From Odontesthes bonariensis (Eukaryota > Chordata > Actinopteri > Atheriniformes > Atherinopsidae), in the NCBI RefSeq assembly GCF_027942865.1, contig NC_134510.1, positions 26,591,209-26,655,208 of the forward strand: a stretch of 64,000 nt of DNA. The letters run 5' to 3'. A model generated the notes under the pieces. The model made no database searches and was not told the DNA's origin. It saw nothing but the letters and a program-made list of their open reading frames with translations. The position numbers and the translations under genes are program-made. Below, one piece after another: positions 39,701 through 53,064 of this stretch. Position 1 is the first letter of the stretch. The number at the start of each line of letters is the position of its first letter.

Positions 39701-42700
39701 TACGAACCAAAAGATGTTAAAATAGACTTTGTGTGGGTGAACTATTGTTCTGCCGCAGCAGAATCTCTACAACAGCTGTTTGGTTTATTATAGCATCCTT
39801 TTGTTCCTGGCTCAAGTCATGCAATTCTTTTTTGGAAAATGATGAATGTTGCACACTGTTATTGTGTCCACTGACTTATTTTGGTGGAAGATCAGTTGTG
39901 GCCCTTTTGTGATGCGACAGCAGCTGAGGAGGGCCCTGTTTTAGCATGACTGTGCAGAATTTTCCAGAACTTGAAGGGCTCTGCTGAGGACGAGCTGCTT
40001 CTTTCTGTTTTTGGACAGACTGGTACAGCAGCACAAATGTCTATTGTTCCAACCTCACTTGGATGCTGTCTGCTTTTTATTTCTCTGTTGTTGTTTTTTT
40101 CTTGTCTGTTTTGTCTCTGTTTCTACCACTCCCTCTGATTCTCCTCTCAACATGTCAAAGCATCTTCTTTCCTGCCTACTGTTTGTCAGCCGACATGCTG
40201 AGCCCTGTCAGCCTTTCACAGATACTCACTGTCTGTTCACCTTTATCTCTTTAAAACAAGAAAACCCTTCAGTTTTCACCTCGTTCTGTGCAATTTATCT
40301 TGCTCAGTTTTTGCCGTTTTCTTTTGCACTCTAAACAGGGTAGAGTCTCTGTTACCGCAAATGTGAAGCAGGAGAAGCTTTATCAGTGAGCTTTCAGTTT
40401 AGCGGGGCTTTCAATCACAGAAGCTTGTTGTTGGTGACCAATCCGGTATTTCTATTTCCATTTGTTTCATTTTGTCATGTCCTTGCTTTGTCGCTCTCTG
40501 TCTCCTAGGTAACATTAAGAACACAGAGCCTTTGGATTCGAAGCGGCAGCGTGTTCACACCTTCTGGGTGACCGCCTTTGACTGTGGAAAGAATCGTGCT
40601 CAGGCTGATGCCCAAGTTGTTGTCACGGTCAAGCCGTCCTGCAAGCCCGGCTGGATCGGTAATCAATGTCCCAGATAGCTCTTTTTCTGTCCTGATTTTA
40701 TCTTGAAATAGATCTCTGGAGGCCTCAGACACGTGCTTTAGGTGTTTCATCAGTTGATTCTTGGATGTAACTTTCATTATGAGTTGGAATATGAGTGGGC
40801 AGCTCTTCACATTAGTCATGTTGGTATGTTTAGATCAAGAGCTGTCCTTTAAAGAGGTGGTGTTGGAAGTAATATCAAAGAAGGTGATTATCTGAACTTT
40901 GAAAATGTATTTTTAGATTATACATACCACAATCAGCAGCAGATTTCATAGCAGTATGAGCGTAGTTTCTCAACAGCCTTGCTTATCTTTCATTTCTGCT
41001 GTTTTTGTCAAAATTCCAACATGATTTGATCTATTACCATCACAGTTTCCACCTTCTTTGACAGTAATTCAATTAGCTCATTAAGCCTGTGTAATAGGAT
41101 TTTGGAAGGGAAAAAAAGTCATGCAAGAAACAAAATGAAGTGATTTGAAAATACAAGATGTTTTGATTTGATTTACCAAGTCAAGTCATCATAGTAAATG
41201 TAGTTACACAACAGTCATGTTCACTTCAAAGTTGTGTCAAAGCCAGCTCAAAATTTTCAAGCTTATCATTTTTCTTTAAAGGAATTTCTAAGTAAGTCAG
41301 CTAACAAACAAACAAACAAACCACCACTATCAGGGGGTGACGCAACACAGACTTAAACATGCTCCTGTCCTAATATATTTTTTACATCTGTTTCTGGCAT
41401 CAAATTCAAAATGAATATATATTTTTCATCATTCCTGTTGCCTTTGAACTATTCTTCCCTCGGGTTGATATAAATTCATTGCATTCTCTTTCTTAGAAAC
41501 AGGATGGTGTGTTATTTGCTCCATCTCATAACCCTCTCAACTATTTTGAAGTGATGAATGGTAAAGTTGTGATGCTTTATTTTCAGGATGGACCAAGCGT
41601 GTAGAGTACACACCTGGGTCAGGTAGCATCCCGCTGTTCCCCAGCCTTCATTTGGAGACCTGTGAAGAGACTGTGTGGAACATCCAGGCCACTGTAGAGC
41701 TCCAGACCGGCCACATCGGGAAGGGCTGCGACAGAGACAGCTACTCTGACAGATCTGTGCGGCGACTATGTGGTGAGTTCTGTTTTACAATTAAAAACAG
41801 AAGATGTCTATGAAGCTAAAATCTATTTCATTGACGTCCATTTTCTTTCGATTTTTTCCGTCAGGTGCTGTCAGGGGCGAAGTGGACCTCCTCCCACCTC
41901 CATCTCCTTCTGCCAACTGGACCTCAGCTCTGCCTACCCTCCCCTCTTCTGATTCATCCTTAGTCTTCTCCTTCAACGGCTCCAGTCACGTCGCCGTGGT
42001 GCCTGATTCGGTTGTATCTGCACTGTCAGGTGACCACTTCACCCTCCAGTTGTGGATGCGCAGGGGCGGTGCCAACATCCAGCCCGCAACCACTCAAACC
42101 AGAGGAAATCGCAAGGATGAGGAGACAATTGTTTGCAGCACCGTCAAGAATGGTGCGTTTCATGTCCCAGACATTGATGTCATTGTGGTTCGAAGACTCT
42201 CGTTACACTACAGTGGGGCATTTGAGTAAAGAAAGTTAAACTGTTACGCCACTTTTCTCCACTTTTTGAAGTAGGTACTATCGTTTATCATGGCCTGCAG
42301 GGAAAACAGATAAAAAGCTAAACTGTTTTTAGCTTCAACAAATACTATCAAGGTGCTCTTGAGAGAGGCAGTTAACCTCCAGCTGTTCCACTTGTGCAGC
42401 CAAGTGGACAGCAGAACTGTAAAACGCTGTAATTGCGGCAGGAAATAAATCGTAGAAATCATGTTAACATTTACAACAGTGTGACTTTATAGGGGAATCT
42501 ATGATAAACGCAGGGCACAGTTTTATTTCTGTCATTATTCTCTGTACAAATGCTGGGTAATATTAAGATACACCAGTTATCTTCTGTCCGTCTGCTCTCC
42601 TGCTTTACAGATGACTCCTACTCCCATTACTCTCTCTCCGTCCACGGCTGCCGCCTCTCACTCTTCTACTGGCCCGATGTCTCAGCCGCACGGCCCGTCA

Positions 42701-45700
42701 AGTTCTTGTGGAAATTGGAACAGGTACAGGGGGAACTGAAACTCTTATTTCTTCTGTGCTGCTACCTTGAAATTAGGCTGATTCAAAGAAAATTCAGTAG
42801 TTACTTCTGGTTCTGTGCCATACATAACGTATGACCCATTCCTCATAGGTGATGCAGCTACTCTGCTGAAAAAGAGCACAAAGGGATTCTTTATTAAACA
42901 TGCCATAGTGGCATGACAGAACCCATCATGCACAACCACGCTTTGTGCATCATATTTACACGCTGATTTTTTTTTTTTTGTCTTTCTAAAGTATTATTCA
43001 GTTAGTTATCTGTAAAAAGATAAAATAGAGCAATCAGAGAGCTTTTTTAACATTTTTTGTTCCACTTTCAGCATTAATTCTTTCTTTCATATGAAGACGT
43101 TTACGTCTATATTTACATTTCTCATACAGGAACATGAACAAATTAGCTGAAAGCAATATAAAGCCAACCAGAGAAAGGTATGGAGTAGCCACTATATTAC
43201 CAGCTCCATCCACACATGGGCACCGTTATGAAATCTGGAGATTGCACAGTAAAGTCCACAGCGAGGCTGATATCTGATTTGTGTTCTCACATACAGCCTC
43301 TCTGTAAAGTATCTAAAAAGCGGGGCTCTTTGCAGATATGAAGACAGCTAAAAACATACTATTATTTTTATTATCATAAACATGTATTTGAGGTGCACAT
43401 TAAAATGAGAAGCGAGCTCTTTAGAATATTCATCATGTGGCACACTTACAAACATACGCGAGTGTGTGCAGTTTGGTGTGTGTGTGTGTGTGCGTGCGTG
43501 TGTGTGGTGGCGGAAACAGGTTTGTTTTGACTGAAGCCACTGGTCTCAGACAGACTGAAGTCACTCGGATTAAAAGAAGCTGAGCTGATACAGAGGAGAT
43601 TTGTTAAATCCCTCTGTCTGAACCACAATATCTTGTTACTCTCATCTTTCCACTCTGGCCCCCTGTCTTTATAATTCCCTTGTCACTCTTATGTTGCATT
43701 CCTTCCGCTGTGACGTTATCTATATAGAAAACTAAAACCAAGCTTGAGCTGGAATTTACACAGATGAAATATTCATCAGATGTGGGGAAGTATATCTACT
43801 CAAGTATTTACGTTTTTTTCAGCTTGTGAGTGCTTACGATAAAGAAATGTCTTGTTTTAGACTTATTTGTCACATGTAGAATTTGTTAGCGTTTCCCCTC
43901 AAAATCCCTCTCTATGGATGAAGCAGTATCCAACAGTTGGCAAAAAAACATAAAAGCCCACAAAAGGAGATTTGTAATAGGATTTTGTCTCTGTGTTTTG
44001 TACCCATTAATCATCTCGCAACTGATCAGATTTACCTTGTGACCCCCTGGAGGGAGCTGACCTTTATTGTTGGACTTAACTGAACATAAAAAAAGTGATA
44101 ATTTCCTCAACCAGCCACAACAACAATGAAAATAATGTCTTCTGTAATAATTTATCAGTCCCAGGAGACACTGTTCTGCGAGTGAAAAGATCAGAGTACT
44201 TCATCCACTGCCGATTTCCACAAGCCAGTAAATGTCTCTAGAGCATCCCACAGATAATTCAGCTGTTTCTTTTGTTCATGTTGACTCCATGTTATCTCTG
44301 TCTAACAGGTGTGTGACAGCGAGTGGCATCATCTCTCACTCAGCGTCCAGTTCCCATCTGTGACTCTGTACGTGGATGGAGTGACCTTCGACCCCGCCCT
44401 CATCCACGACAACGGAGCCATCCCCAACCCTGCACCCCGCCAGAGGATGTTCATCGGTGCCTGCTGGGGTGAGACACAGAATTTTTTTGCTTGGTGGTAA
44501 ATTGTATTTATGTCAAACATGACAAAGGATAGTAGGCTGCAGTTTTCTGGCAAGTTACAAACCCTCATCACACGACAAACCGCTGAAAAACTTTGCATCA
44601 CGCCTCTCCCCCCTCATTTTACTTAGTTTGGTAGTTGGGTTTTGTCTTAAAGAGCTAATAATATAACTGATCAATTATTCAGAGCAGCAGAACAACACAG
44701 GGGGCAGACAGCTATCAGCCACTTAAATCTGTATCGCTGGTTAAAATGGGAAACACTGGCTGCCAATTACCAATGAAAACACACACACACACACATTCAC
44801 AGTCTTTCTTCTGCCTGCGTAGCAGCAGCTGCTGCTAGATAATGAGGAGATGCTGCAGTTTTGAAGATCGTCTACAGTTTTCTCACTTGTGCGTGTTTTA
44901 TTTATTTATATATATATATCTTTCTGTCGAACTTTGAACTTTGCACCTCCAGATTTCCTCTCCCTGTCTTTTCATCCCTCATAACACGAAAGTGTCTGTC
45001 TCAATGTTTTCTGTTTTCTGTTCCCTTTCTCTGGTGTTCCCTGCAGAGCCTGAGGAGAAGCAGAAGGAGATACTAAACAACACAATCCCAGAGGGTAAAG
45101 ACTCAGGTGACCTCCGTGTTTCACACAGATGTCAGTGTGAGGGTGTGAAGTCTGCTGTTTTGCTGTGTCTTTGTTGGTGTATTATTAATGTGCAAATTAA
45201 AAATCTGAAAGGGATTTTTTTTATTTTTTTGCGTTCTCTCTGTAGTGAGGTATGTAGGCGGTTACCATGGTCTGTTATCGGGGGTGACGGTGCGTCCTGG
45301 CAGCGTGGAGCCTCACAGCGTGGTGGAGTGTCTGTACGCTTGCAGGGAGGGGCTGGACTTCGGAGACCTTGAGACTCTGGGCTCTGGAATGAAGGTAACA
45401 CCTGATAGGGCTATAGGTCGTCACGTCAGAGTCTATTTTACACCTGTGATTAAAAAGTAGTTTCTAACACATATCACACAGATACTCCAGTCTGTTTTAT
45501 GTGTATGTGTTAGTTTTCAAAAATACTTTTTACAAAATTAAACATTGGAATTACTTGATGGGTAGAAAAAAACATTTTAAAAATGGAAAAATTACATTTC
45601 AATACAAAACAAGGTCTGGATTTACATCTCCTTCTTTTAGTTCCGTTTGTAGCAATCGTTCCTTTTTTTTTGCTTTTAAGCTTCAAGTGATGCTCCAGTT

Positions 45701-48700
45701 TCTTTGAAACACAGTTGTATGAGATACTTATTCATAGTCTGTGTTTTACATAAAGCGATCTGTGGTCGACACATCTTTAGTTACGAGAAGCAGGCAGGAG
45801 TATTCACTCAGAAGCAAAACAATGTATGCAGCATTGCAAACCTGTCAGGACCAAAACTGATTCAGGCCATCCAAAAACAGGCCCACCTGAAAATATCAGA
45901 GTCAGATTAAATTATGCAATATTAGTAAAATAGCTGTACAGAAAAAATTCAGAGACAATCTGGCAGGAAACAAAAGGGACAGATGAGTCTGTATGTACAG
46001 AAAAGTTTAATCAACTGACAGAGAACAGATGTGTAGTAACTAATATTACCCGAATACAGATGTGGAGCAAAACAAGGCAAGACGCCAAATAAACACTGGT
46101 GCACAAAAACAGAATAAATCGATTAGTAATTTTTAGGTACAACGTATATTGACCATTTGACATGGGGGAGCTTTTTTAAAAACTGTGAAGTGTAACATCT
46201 TGTCTTCCAGGTACACGTGAACCCGAGCCAGTCTGTGCTCGTGCTGGAGGGAGATGACATTGAGAGCTTTAACCGTGCAGTGCAGCAGGTCACCTACAGA
46301 AACTCCCTACGCTTCGCCACCCCTGGAGTCCGACCACTCAAGCTTACAACCTCACTCAGGTACAAACACACACAGACTTTCACAGATTGGAACGTCAATA
46401 AAGCAGCTAAAGCATCTCGTACAGAGCCACTGAGTTCACCGCCAACAGGCCAGAATGCAGCGAAAACCCTTCTGCTTGACCAAATTTGCTCGCTAACCAT
46501 GCTTACATGTCGTCTGACTGAAAAGGAAACATTTGTTCAAAGAGTGTTGTTCATTGTGAAAAGTTAGAATAACTTAAGCAGTGAGATGACAATACAGAAA
46601 GAAAGTGATACATCAAATGTAGATTATCATATTGTATAGCCCCTAACATCACATACAATATTGTTGCTAACGGTTTAGCATGTGTCTGGAGATTGGATTT
46701 TCCTGGTGCAGTCAGATAAAGTGTCACTCCATGTTGTGCTGCTGCTTACTCCTCTGACTAAGCTCATCGTACGTGGACTTTGGCTCGGCCGTGATAACGA
46801 CTTGTATGGGATGAAAGAGATGATTATATGGAGAATATGTCAAAGCAAAAGATAACATGGGACATCTTATCTCTTTCTTCATTCATCAAGTAGCTTTTTT
46901 CTTTGACAGAGTAAACTGCAGCTGCAGAATTAGTTTTTGTAGTAAACTGAAGTTGTTGCGGGATTCAGTTTTAAATAAATGATTTGCTGGTTTTTAACGC
47001 GGGCCAGTTATTCACTGCTTTCTAACTATCAAACCAACTGGAAATGTGTCTTTAAATAATTTACCATTATATTCTAATATTATAGGAATCAAAGACAAAC
47101 TGTATCTTTAGTTTTTACCTTCGGTATTATGGTCAGTATGCCCAACACAGCACTGTTCAACTGCTGCACAATCCCTGCATTGATCCAGTTTTCACTGCGC
47201 TGAATCGCCTGGCTGTGAAATAAAAAGCACACAAACTCTGTTTCTGGGTCAGTGCTCAACCATGCTTAACAACTGTGAGCTGGCTCTCTGGCTTTAGCAG
47301 TCACTTTTAACTGATTAAATATTAATTCATCCTGAGAAGTATAGTCCTGCCGTGTACTTTGTGGTATATTGTGTAATTACGCTCATACTAACAGCCTGCG
47401 CAGATATTCTTATTACTGTCTTTGGGGACTGTTGTTTTGGTCGCATGTTTATAAGATTAAGATGATCACCAAGCCATCAGTCTCACTGGAAGGCTTTGTT
47501 TCTCCACCGACTGTTAAGATCCCCGGGATTCAAGGTCATGGGCAGATTTTCTTTCAGTTTGATTTCTGCTCAAGTGCAGAGCTCCCTTGCTTTTTTCCCC
47601 TTTACTTCAGCATGTTTTATTGCTTGTGTGAAGATTAGACTGATTTGAGCCAGGAGTTACCCAGATGGCTGAACAGCAGGCCCTTCTGGAGAGGCCGATA
47701 GAAGCAGCTGCTCACTCTGATAGTAAAAATATAGCACACACACACAGATTAATCAGCTTTATCCCCCTTCGGTGAACTCTAGTGCATATGAATATACATA
47801 TATGTTAGCAGTTTGCTATCTATCTGTTACGCTCTCCATTTCTGGCTGGAGAATGACTTTTAACAGTAGAGCTGCTGCACTTTGACATTTGGCATTTCCA
47901 GTTTCACGACAGACCGATGCTGTCACGGTCATGGTGAAATCAGACTGAAGTGAGAAAAACACAGCGTTGGAGTAAAATGTTATTGTGCACACTGCAGCAT
48001 GAACACCACTCAGTCACAATGCTGCTAATTTGAGAACACGAGTTTCGAGTTACTTAAATTGTGCTACGATGCTGCTTTGAGTTAAATCGTAACATCAGGA
48101 GGATGAGGTTTTAGCTTGTATAATCTTTAACAATAATGTTTACCAGTACAGAATTTACACTTCAAAGATAGTCAGAAGACGTTTGAGAGTACTAATGCAT
48201 GTGTGAGGAGGAGTAAGCTGTGCAAAACCTGATAAATCAGTCATCCTCAGTTCCATCTCAACCCCTTGAGGCCCTTTCCTTTTTCGGAATAATGAAAAAA
48301 AATCCTTAAATTTTGCCTGTTGCAGTGCCACGATTGCAAAGCAAAAATAACCTGCCAGGATTTTTTGTGGAGGAGCAACGCTTGGTAGAATTTTGAAATG
48401 AGTTTGGAGTACTTGCCAAAGTTTGCATTTGAGACAGCAACGTGTGAATCAAATTTCATGGCAGTCCTTTCAAGACTCATGGTGGGGTTTCACTAAAAGA
48501 GATCTGAAAAAAATAAATAAAAGCAACCACTCCAAAGTGATGGAAGCTGCTTTGGCATGATCAAGAGAAATGATTTCTCTTTACTTTCTTTGACTGCCGG
48601 TCAGATGTTTCAATGAGGAGAGCTGCCTGTCCCTCAAGCAGCTGGAAGGATATCTGGTGGTCCTCCAGCCAGACGCCCCACAGATCTCTCTGTCTGGGGT

Positions 48701-51700
48701 AGGTCCTCATCTGGCACGTCCAGCTCCTGAGTTTGAAGGTTCTCGTGGCGTTCCCCTCTTCCCGGAGCTCCGCATCGTCTGTTCCCTGTCACATGCTGTC
48801 AACACAGCCGCACAGGGGATGGAGGGTGGAGGTGAGTCATCCCTCAAAGGGGCTAATTTTCAGGAGATTTAGCCAATTCTTCATGGTTATTCTCCACATT
48901 TTTTTCAACTTTTCTTTGGATTTCAGCATCTGTAGTCTTCACTCGTGTTGTGTGAACATCAGTAATGTTTTTGCATTTTTCTTTTAGCTCTGATGTCTGA
49001 TGCCGTGGCTCACACTTTGGATGGCTGTGAGGTGCAGCCGCTGGGAGAAGAGCTAAACCCAGAGAGGGAGGAGCTTCTGGTAGACATGGATGTTGTGCGA
49101 GAAAGAGGACTAGAAATCATCAACACTACTGCTTACATCGCCATTACAGGTAGAGCTGTAGACAGCACTATTTAGAGACTGAATTAAACACAAACTTATT
49201 CAGAAAATTAGAATTCAGTGCTACCTTATTGTCTTATATTTGACAGTCAGACTATCAAATTGTGCATAACTCTGGTGGACAGAAATATGTGACATCACCT
49301 TTAAGTGAATTATTTTTCCATTTAAAAAAAATCTATATCTTAGATTCCCCATGCAAATCTAGTAAATGTCAACCATCCATGATAAACAGTCACAGACTCA
49401 TTGTATCTACATTTATTGTCTTCTATTTTGCTCAATCGATTTTGTTTTACGTCACCTCCAGGTGCTGAATCCATCTCTGTGTACGAGGACGTCCTTCGCT
49501 CAGTTCGCTACCGTCTGGCTAAAGGCTCCGCTCGCTTCGAGAGGCGGTTCCGCCTGTCCTGCTCTGAGATGAACGGCAGATACACCAGCAATGAGCTGAC
49601 TCTGGAGGTCAAGAGAAGCATCTCACGCAAAACACCTTACAAAAATCCTTCACATGTTAGCCTCGACCTTGGGAACATGTTTACAGAAAAGATAGAAAGT
49701 TGAGCCTTTATAATTTAGTTTCACTGTGTAAAGTAACTGTATAAATGTTACAAGAGACGTGGGATTTGCAAGAGGAGGTAAAATTTCTTCTGATTTCTTT
49801 TTTTTTTTTTTTTCCTGTAGGTGAACTTCCTCCACTCTTTGGACAGTCTGTATCACCCGTCTCACCTGCTGGCCTCCCAGCAGCAGTTCCTCCACCCATC
49901 CCACCATGCTGGAGAGTTGAGCGGACATACTCTGCCCAATCCACACCGCAACTCAGGTGACCTTTCCCTATCACTGTTTTTTTTCATGATTCTTTCTAAT
50001 CTTGCAAAGTTTAGCACCTTTTTAAGGCTTTACATAAAATAACAAAAAAAACATCTAATAAGAGTAATAGATATAAGCAAGTAAGATACCAAAATAGATT
50101 AGTCCCAGGTATTTAATTGAAACAAGTCCACAGTCTACTCTTGTTTTTCCATGACAAGGATGTTTTAGCTGTTCCCCTGCTTCAAGACACGGATTCAGAT
50201 TAAATTAATCACTTCAAAAGATTGTTAAATTCTGCACAAACCAGCTAATGAGGCATCATTCTGAATCAGGTGAGTTGAAGCAGGGAAACATCTAAAAGCT
50301 GCAGGACAGCGATCCTCGAGGACTGGAGTTTGACAACATCAAAATCACAGCATCCTTAAGTTATAATTCTGGTGCTTGAAACAGTCAACGAACCTGGATC
50401 TATTTGTGCTTGAGGCTGATGTTGTTCTTGTTATGGTAAATCCGAAAGTGAGTCCCAGAAAACAGACAAGCCAGAAAGATGTTTCACAAGTTTTTTCAGC
50501 AGTTGTGAATTTCGAGTGGACCTCCACGAAGCAGTCTAAATGTGATGGTGAGGGGATCAGAGAGGCCGGCCGTGGCCAATCAGGTTGTCTGAGCAGGGTA
50601 CCAGACGATGAAACCTGAACTGACGTGTAGTTAAGTCTTGAAGTTTGAGTTCGTCGGAGAGTGTGAGCTAAGCAGGTAAGCAGGCAGGTTGGCAGGCAGG
50701 CACGCATCTTGCTATTGAGTGGCTGAGCCTCACTGAACGAGACTGACAGCTGGTTCAGCACACCAACACTGCAGACCTGACAAATACACAAACGAAAAGA
50801 AAAAAAAACAGAGGAATCGCTGAAAGTCAGGAAAAATAGCGAACAGGACTAGCTGTGGCATAGCACCTGCAAGGTGAACTGACAGTCTGCTGAGGAGCAG
50901 AGAGCAGAGCCAGATACTGCAGAAGTTAATGAGTGATTTGTCTGAGACGTACAGATAGAGAAGAGAAGACCCATAGAGCCGCACCAGAGAACACAAAAGC
51001 AGCATACAACATACACGCTCACCACACTCATGCACTCACAGAATGGACAGCAAGTCATGAGGGGGGTGGTGCAAATAAGTAAAAGATGCAAAAGGGTACA
51101 AAACAAGAAGATCGTAAAACAAAGTCTTAGCACGACAGTTCTCTCCTGAAGGCCTTTGCACACAATTCCAATCTTCGCTTAAAGCTCCTCCAACAGGCCC
51201 CCCCGTCTCCTAGTTCCTCTCTTTCTGGGTGCATTTTAGGAACTGAGACATCCCCCCGAGAATTTGCCTCTAACAATTACACAGTCGCAGAGAGGAGGAT
51301 GTAGGCTGAAAATTAGACAAATAGGATGAGCCTAATTAGTGTAAACAACACAAGGATCCTGGAAACTTATGGTCTTTTTTATATGTGGTTTTTTACAAGG
51401 CTTGTAAAGTAATCAGAGGTTGTTTTAGTTTTAATCTGAATTCAGTGGGAAGTTAGAGAATGATAACAAAACTACTACACTGCTCCTCTTCATTTCTGAA
51501 AATACAGTAGCCTCCTAGTAAATATAGTTATTGGGTTCTGTCAATAATTAAAAAGAATCAGAAAATGTTAAAACTGGAGAAGGTTAATTAGTTCTAAAAA
51601 AATTACATCAATCACATCAAACATGCACACATCCAATCAGTCTTGAAAGGCGAAGCCAAAAAGATGTTGCAATTAACCTGACAAATAAACCGGTTGTGGA

Positions 51701-53064
51701 AAAGAAACCACACTTCCAAAGTACAAAACTAAGTGACACTGGAAATCCAACACTTTATTTGAGCTCAGAGGAGGTGTTCTGACACTGCCATAGCTCGACA
51801 GATGGAGGCGCTACTAAAACGATAAACAAAATTATTAATGCAGTCTGTGACACAATCCCAACGTTACCAAGGTTACAGGCAGCACAGGAATGAAAACAAG
51901 AGGATGTTAGTTGAGTCAAGAAGCCAATTGAAAACAACAAGATACACATAAATAAATCTGAGGAGAGCAAGTCACCCTGACCTTCCCTGTTCCACAGAAT
52001 ATAACCCACTTATTACTAACATGTCCCTAAGTGCACATTTTACATGAAACCATCATGTTTGAATACAAACAGAACATGATGTTCATGGTCTACATATAAT
52101 TAAACTTAATTTAAAGTAAAAAAGACCTCCATGATTTTTTTCCTTATCTGAATATAAAGTCAATTCTGAAGGAGAATTTCATAAACATACAGTCTTCCTT
52201 TATGGACATCACTGATGTTTCTCAGCCTCAAATCAGTTGGTTCCTGCTGAAGATAAAAGTCATTATAAAATACGTTCTGTGGTTTAAACATGGTTCTGCG
52301 GGTTTTAGCAATGTTACTCAGGGAGTTAGTGGGTTTCTAAAGGAACTCATTTCAGTCTCATAATAATGTGTGTGAGGGAGTATTTACAACAGCAGAACTC
52401 TGTTTTTAGGATTGACTTCAAATAAACTCACATTTTACTCGTTGAATTAGCACGGCTCACTGACATTTTTGTTTTCCATCACTTTTGAGCAACAATGGAG
52501 CCGCATCGAGTTTTTCAGCACAACAGGGAACAATTTGCTATTGCTGGTTTGGTCTTTTCATGACTTTTGGAGGAAATAAAAAGTGTAGAATCAGCGCATT
52601 AAACCTTTACATCTGGATTTCGTGTGACACATAATCACTGCCGTGTTTTACTACAGTGGTTCCAGGTGCAGCCACCGTCATCATTATGGTGTGCGTGGGT
52701 TTCCTGGTTGTCATGGTGATCCTGGGCGTTTTCCGAATTCGCTCCATCCATCGCCGAGGGGAAGGTTCCAGGGGCGGGGCTAAGGAAGGTAGCGGTCAAT
52801 GGGACGACTCTGCGCTAACCATCATCGTCAACCCAATGGAGGTAATAGGAGTGAAATTGATCGATGTGATCAGAATAAGTACGTTTTCATTCACATGTCA
52901 TTGTGCTCTCACAGTCCTATGAGTCTCGTATGGGCATCTCTGCCGACACGGAGGGAATGGGTGAGGAAGATGAGGAGGCAGCAGAGTCACCTGACGACGC
53001 AAGCGATGACCAGCGAATCATCATCAAGAAGGAGGGCAGAGATGGCAACGCCCGTCGCTACTGA
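33728..53064 (+). CDS. clstn3: Calsyntenin-3, 18 coding exons
   Basis: Postsynaptic type I membrane protein of the cadherin superfamily that acts in synapse organisation. Coding exons: 33728-33794, 36219-36341, 38813-39023, 39190-39398, 40509-40658, 41587-41772, 41865-42152, 42611-42723, 44309-44468, 45047-45106, 45246-45394, 46211-46359, 48605-48831, 48988-49149, 49462-49607, 49821-49956, 52657-52841, 52915-53064. Together 2871 nt, 956 residues, the same length as human. Order: signal peptide (about 1-20, NFLSFLLLCLTSVANG); two cadherin repeats (ETEYQGIVMENDN, VRVNDVNEFSPVF, calcium-site DNDGN); a LamG-like domain (HFTLQLWM, WHHLSLSVQFPSVTLYVDG); ECLYACREGLD; a membrane helix about 850-870; a basic juxtamembrane stretch; the kinesin-light-chain-binding WDD (894-896, WDDSALTIIVNPME); and an acidic tail. 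All splice junctions keep frame. Most junctions are GT-AG consensus; the exon 15 donor (GTCAAG) is weak. Confidence 0.98.
33795..36218 (+). other. clstn3 intron 1 (coding), purine-rich
   Basis: A 2.4-kb intron. From about 34140 to 34680 the plus strand is strongly purine-biased (GAGAGGGGGG, GGGGGAAGGAGGAGGGG and similar). No gene or transposon was recognised in it. Confidence 0.5.
37310..38340 (+). pseudogene. Decayed Tc1-like transposase in clstn3 intron 2
   Basis: The plus strand keeps fragments of a fish Tc1-type transposon: AAGAAGTTGGGACAG near 37440, TTGGGTATAAAACCAGCATC near 37505, and GGGGCTCAGGAACACTTCTG near 37694 followed by a CACTATCAGTGAACACAG stretch. A GATGAGTCACAATTTAAGAT part near 37873 matches the catalytic SDES/Q-F region. 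An inverted copy of the outer end (GTGTTGCTGACATGAAAG) occurs near 38270. Many indels; no frame is open. The ends were not resolved. Confidence 0.7.
43476..43507. repeat. (TG)n microsatellite
   Basis: A TG/CG-interrupted dinucleotide run in clstn3 intron 8. Confidence 0.85.
46360..48604 (+). other. clstn3 intron 12
   Basis: A 2.2-kb intron with no exon of this gene and no recognisable transposon. Short AC runs occur near 47742-47750. Confidence 0.5.
50150..50345. mobile_element. Palindromic MITE relic in clstn3 intron 16
   Basis: The right half reads CTGCAGGACAGCGATCCTCG then AGGACTGGAGTTTGAC. The left half keeps a mirrored CCCTGCTTCAAGACACGGAT against the right-hand ATCAGGTGAGTTGAAGCAGG. 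This fold-back design with CCTCGAGGACTGGAGTT ends is a common fish non-autonomous DNA transposon. The outer left end is decayed. The rest of this 2.7-kb intron (49957-52656) shows no gene; one 148-codon minus-strand frame at 50345-50791 has no recognised domain. Confidence 0.55.

Noticed and set aside
50345-50791. 148-codon minus-strand frame in clstn3 intron 16
   Set aside because: No domain, no splice context, next to a MITE relic; chance open frame is likelier.
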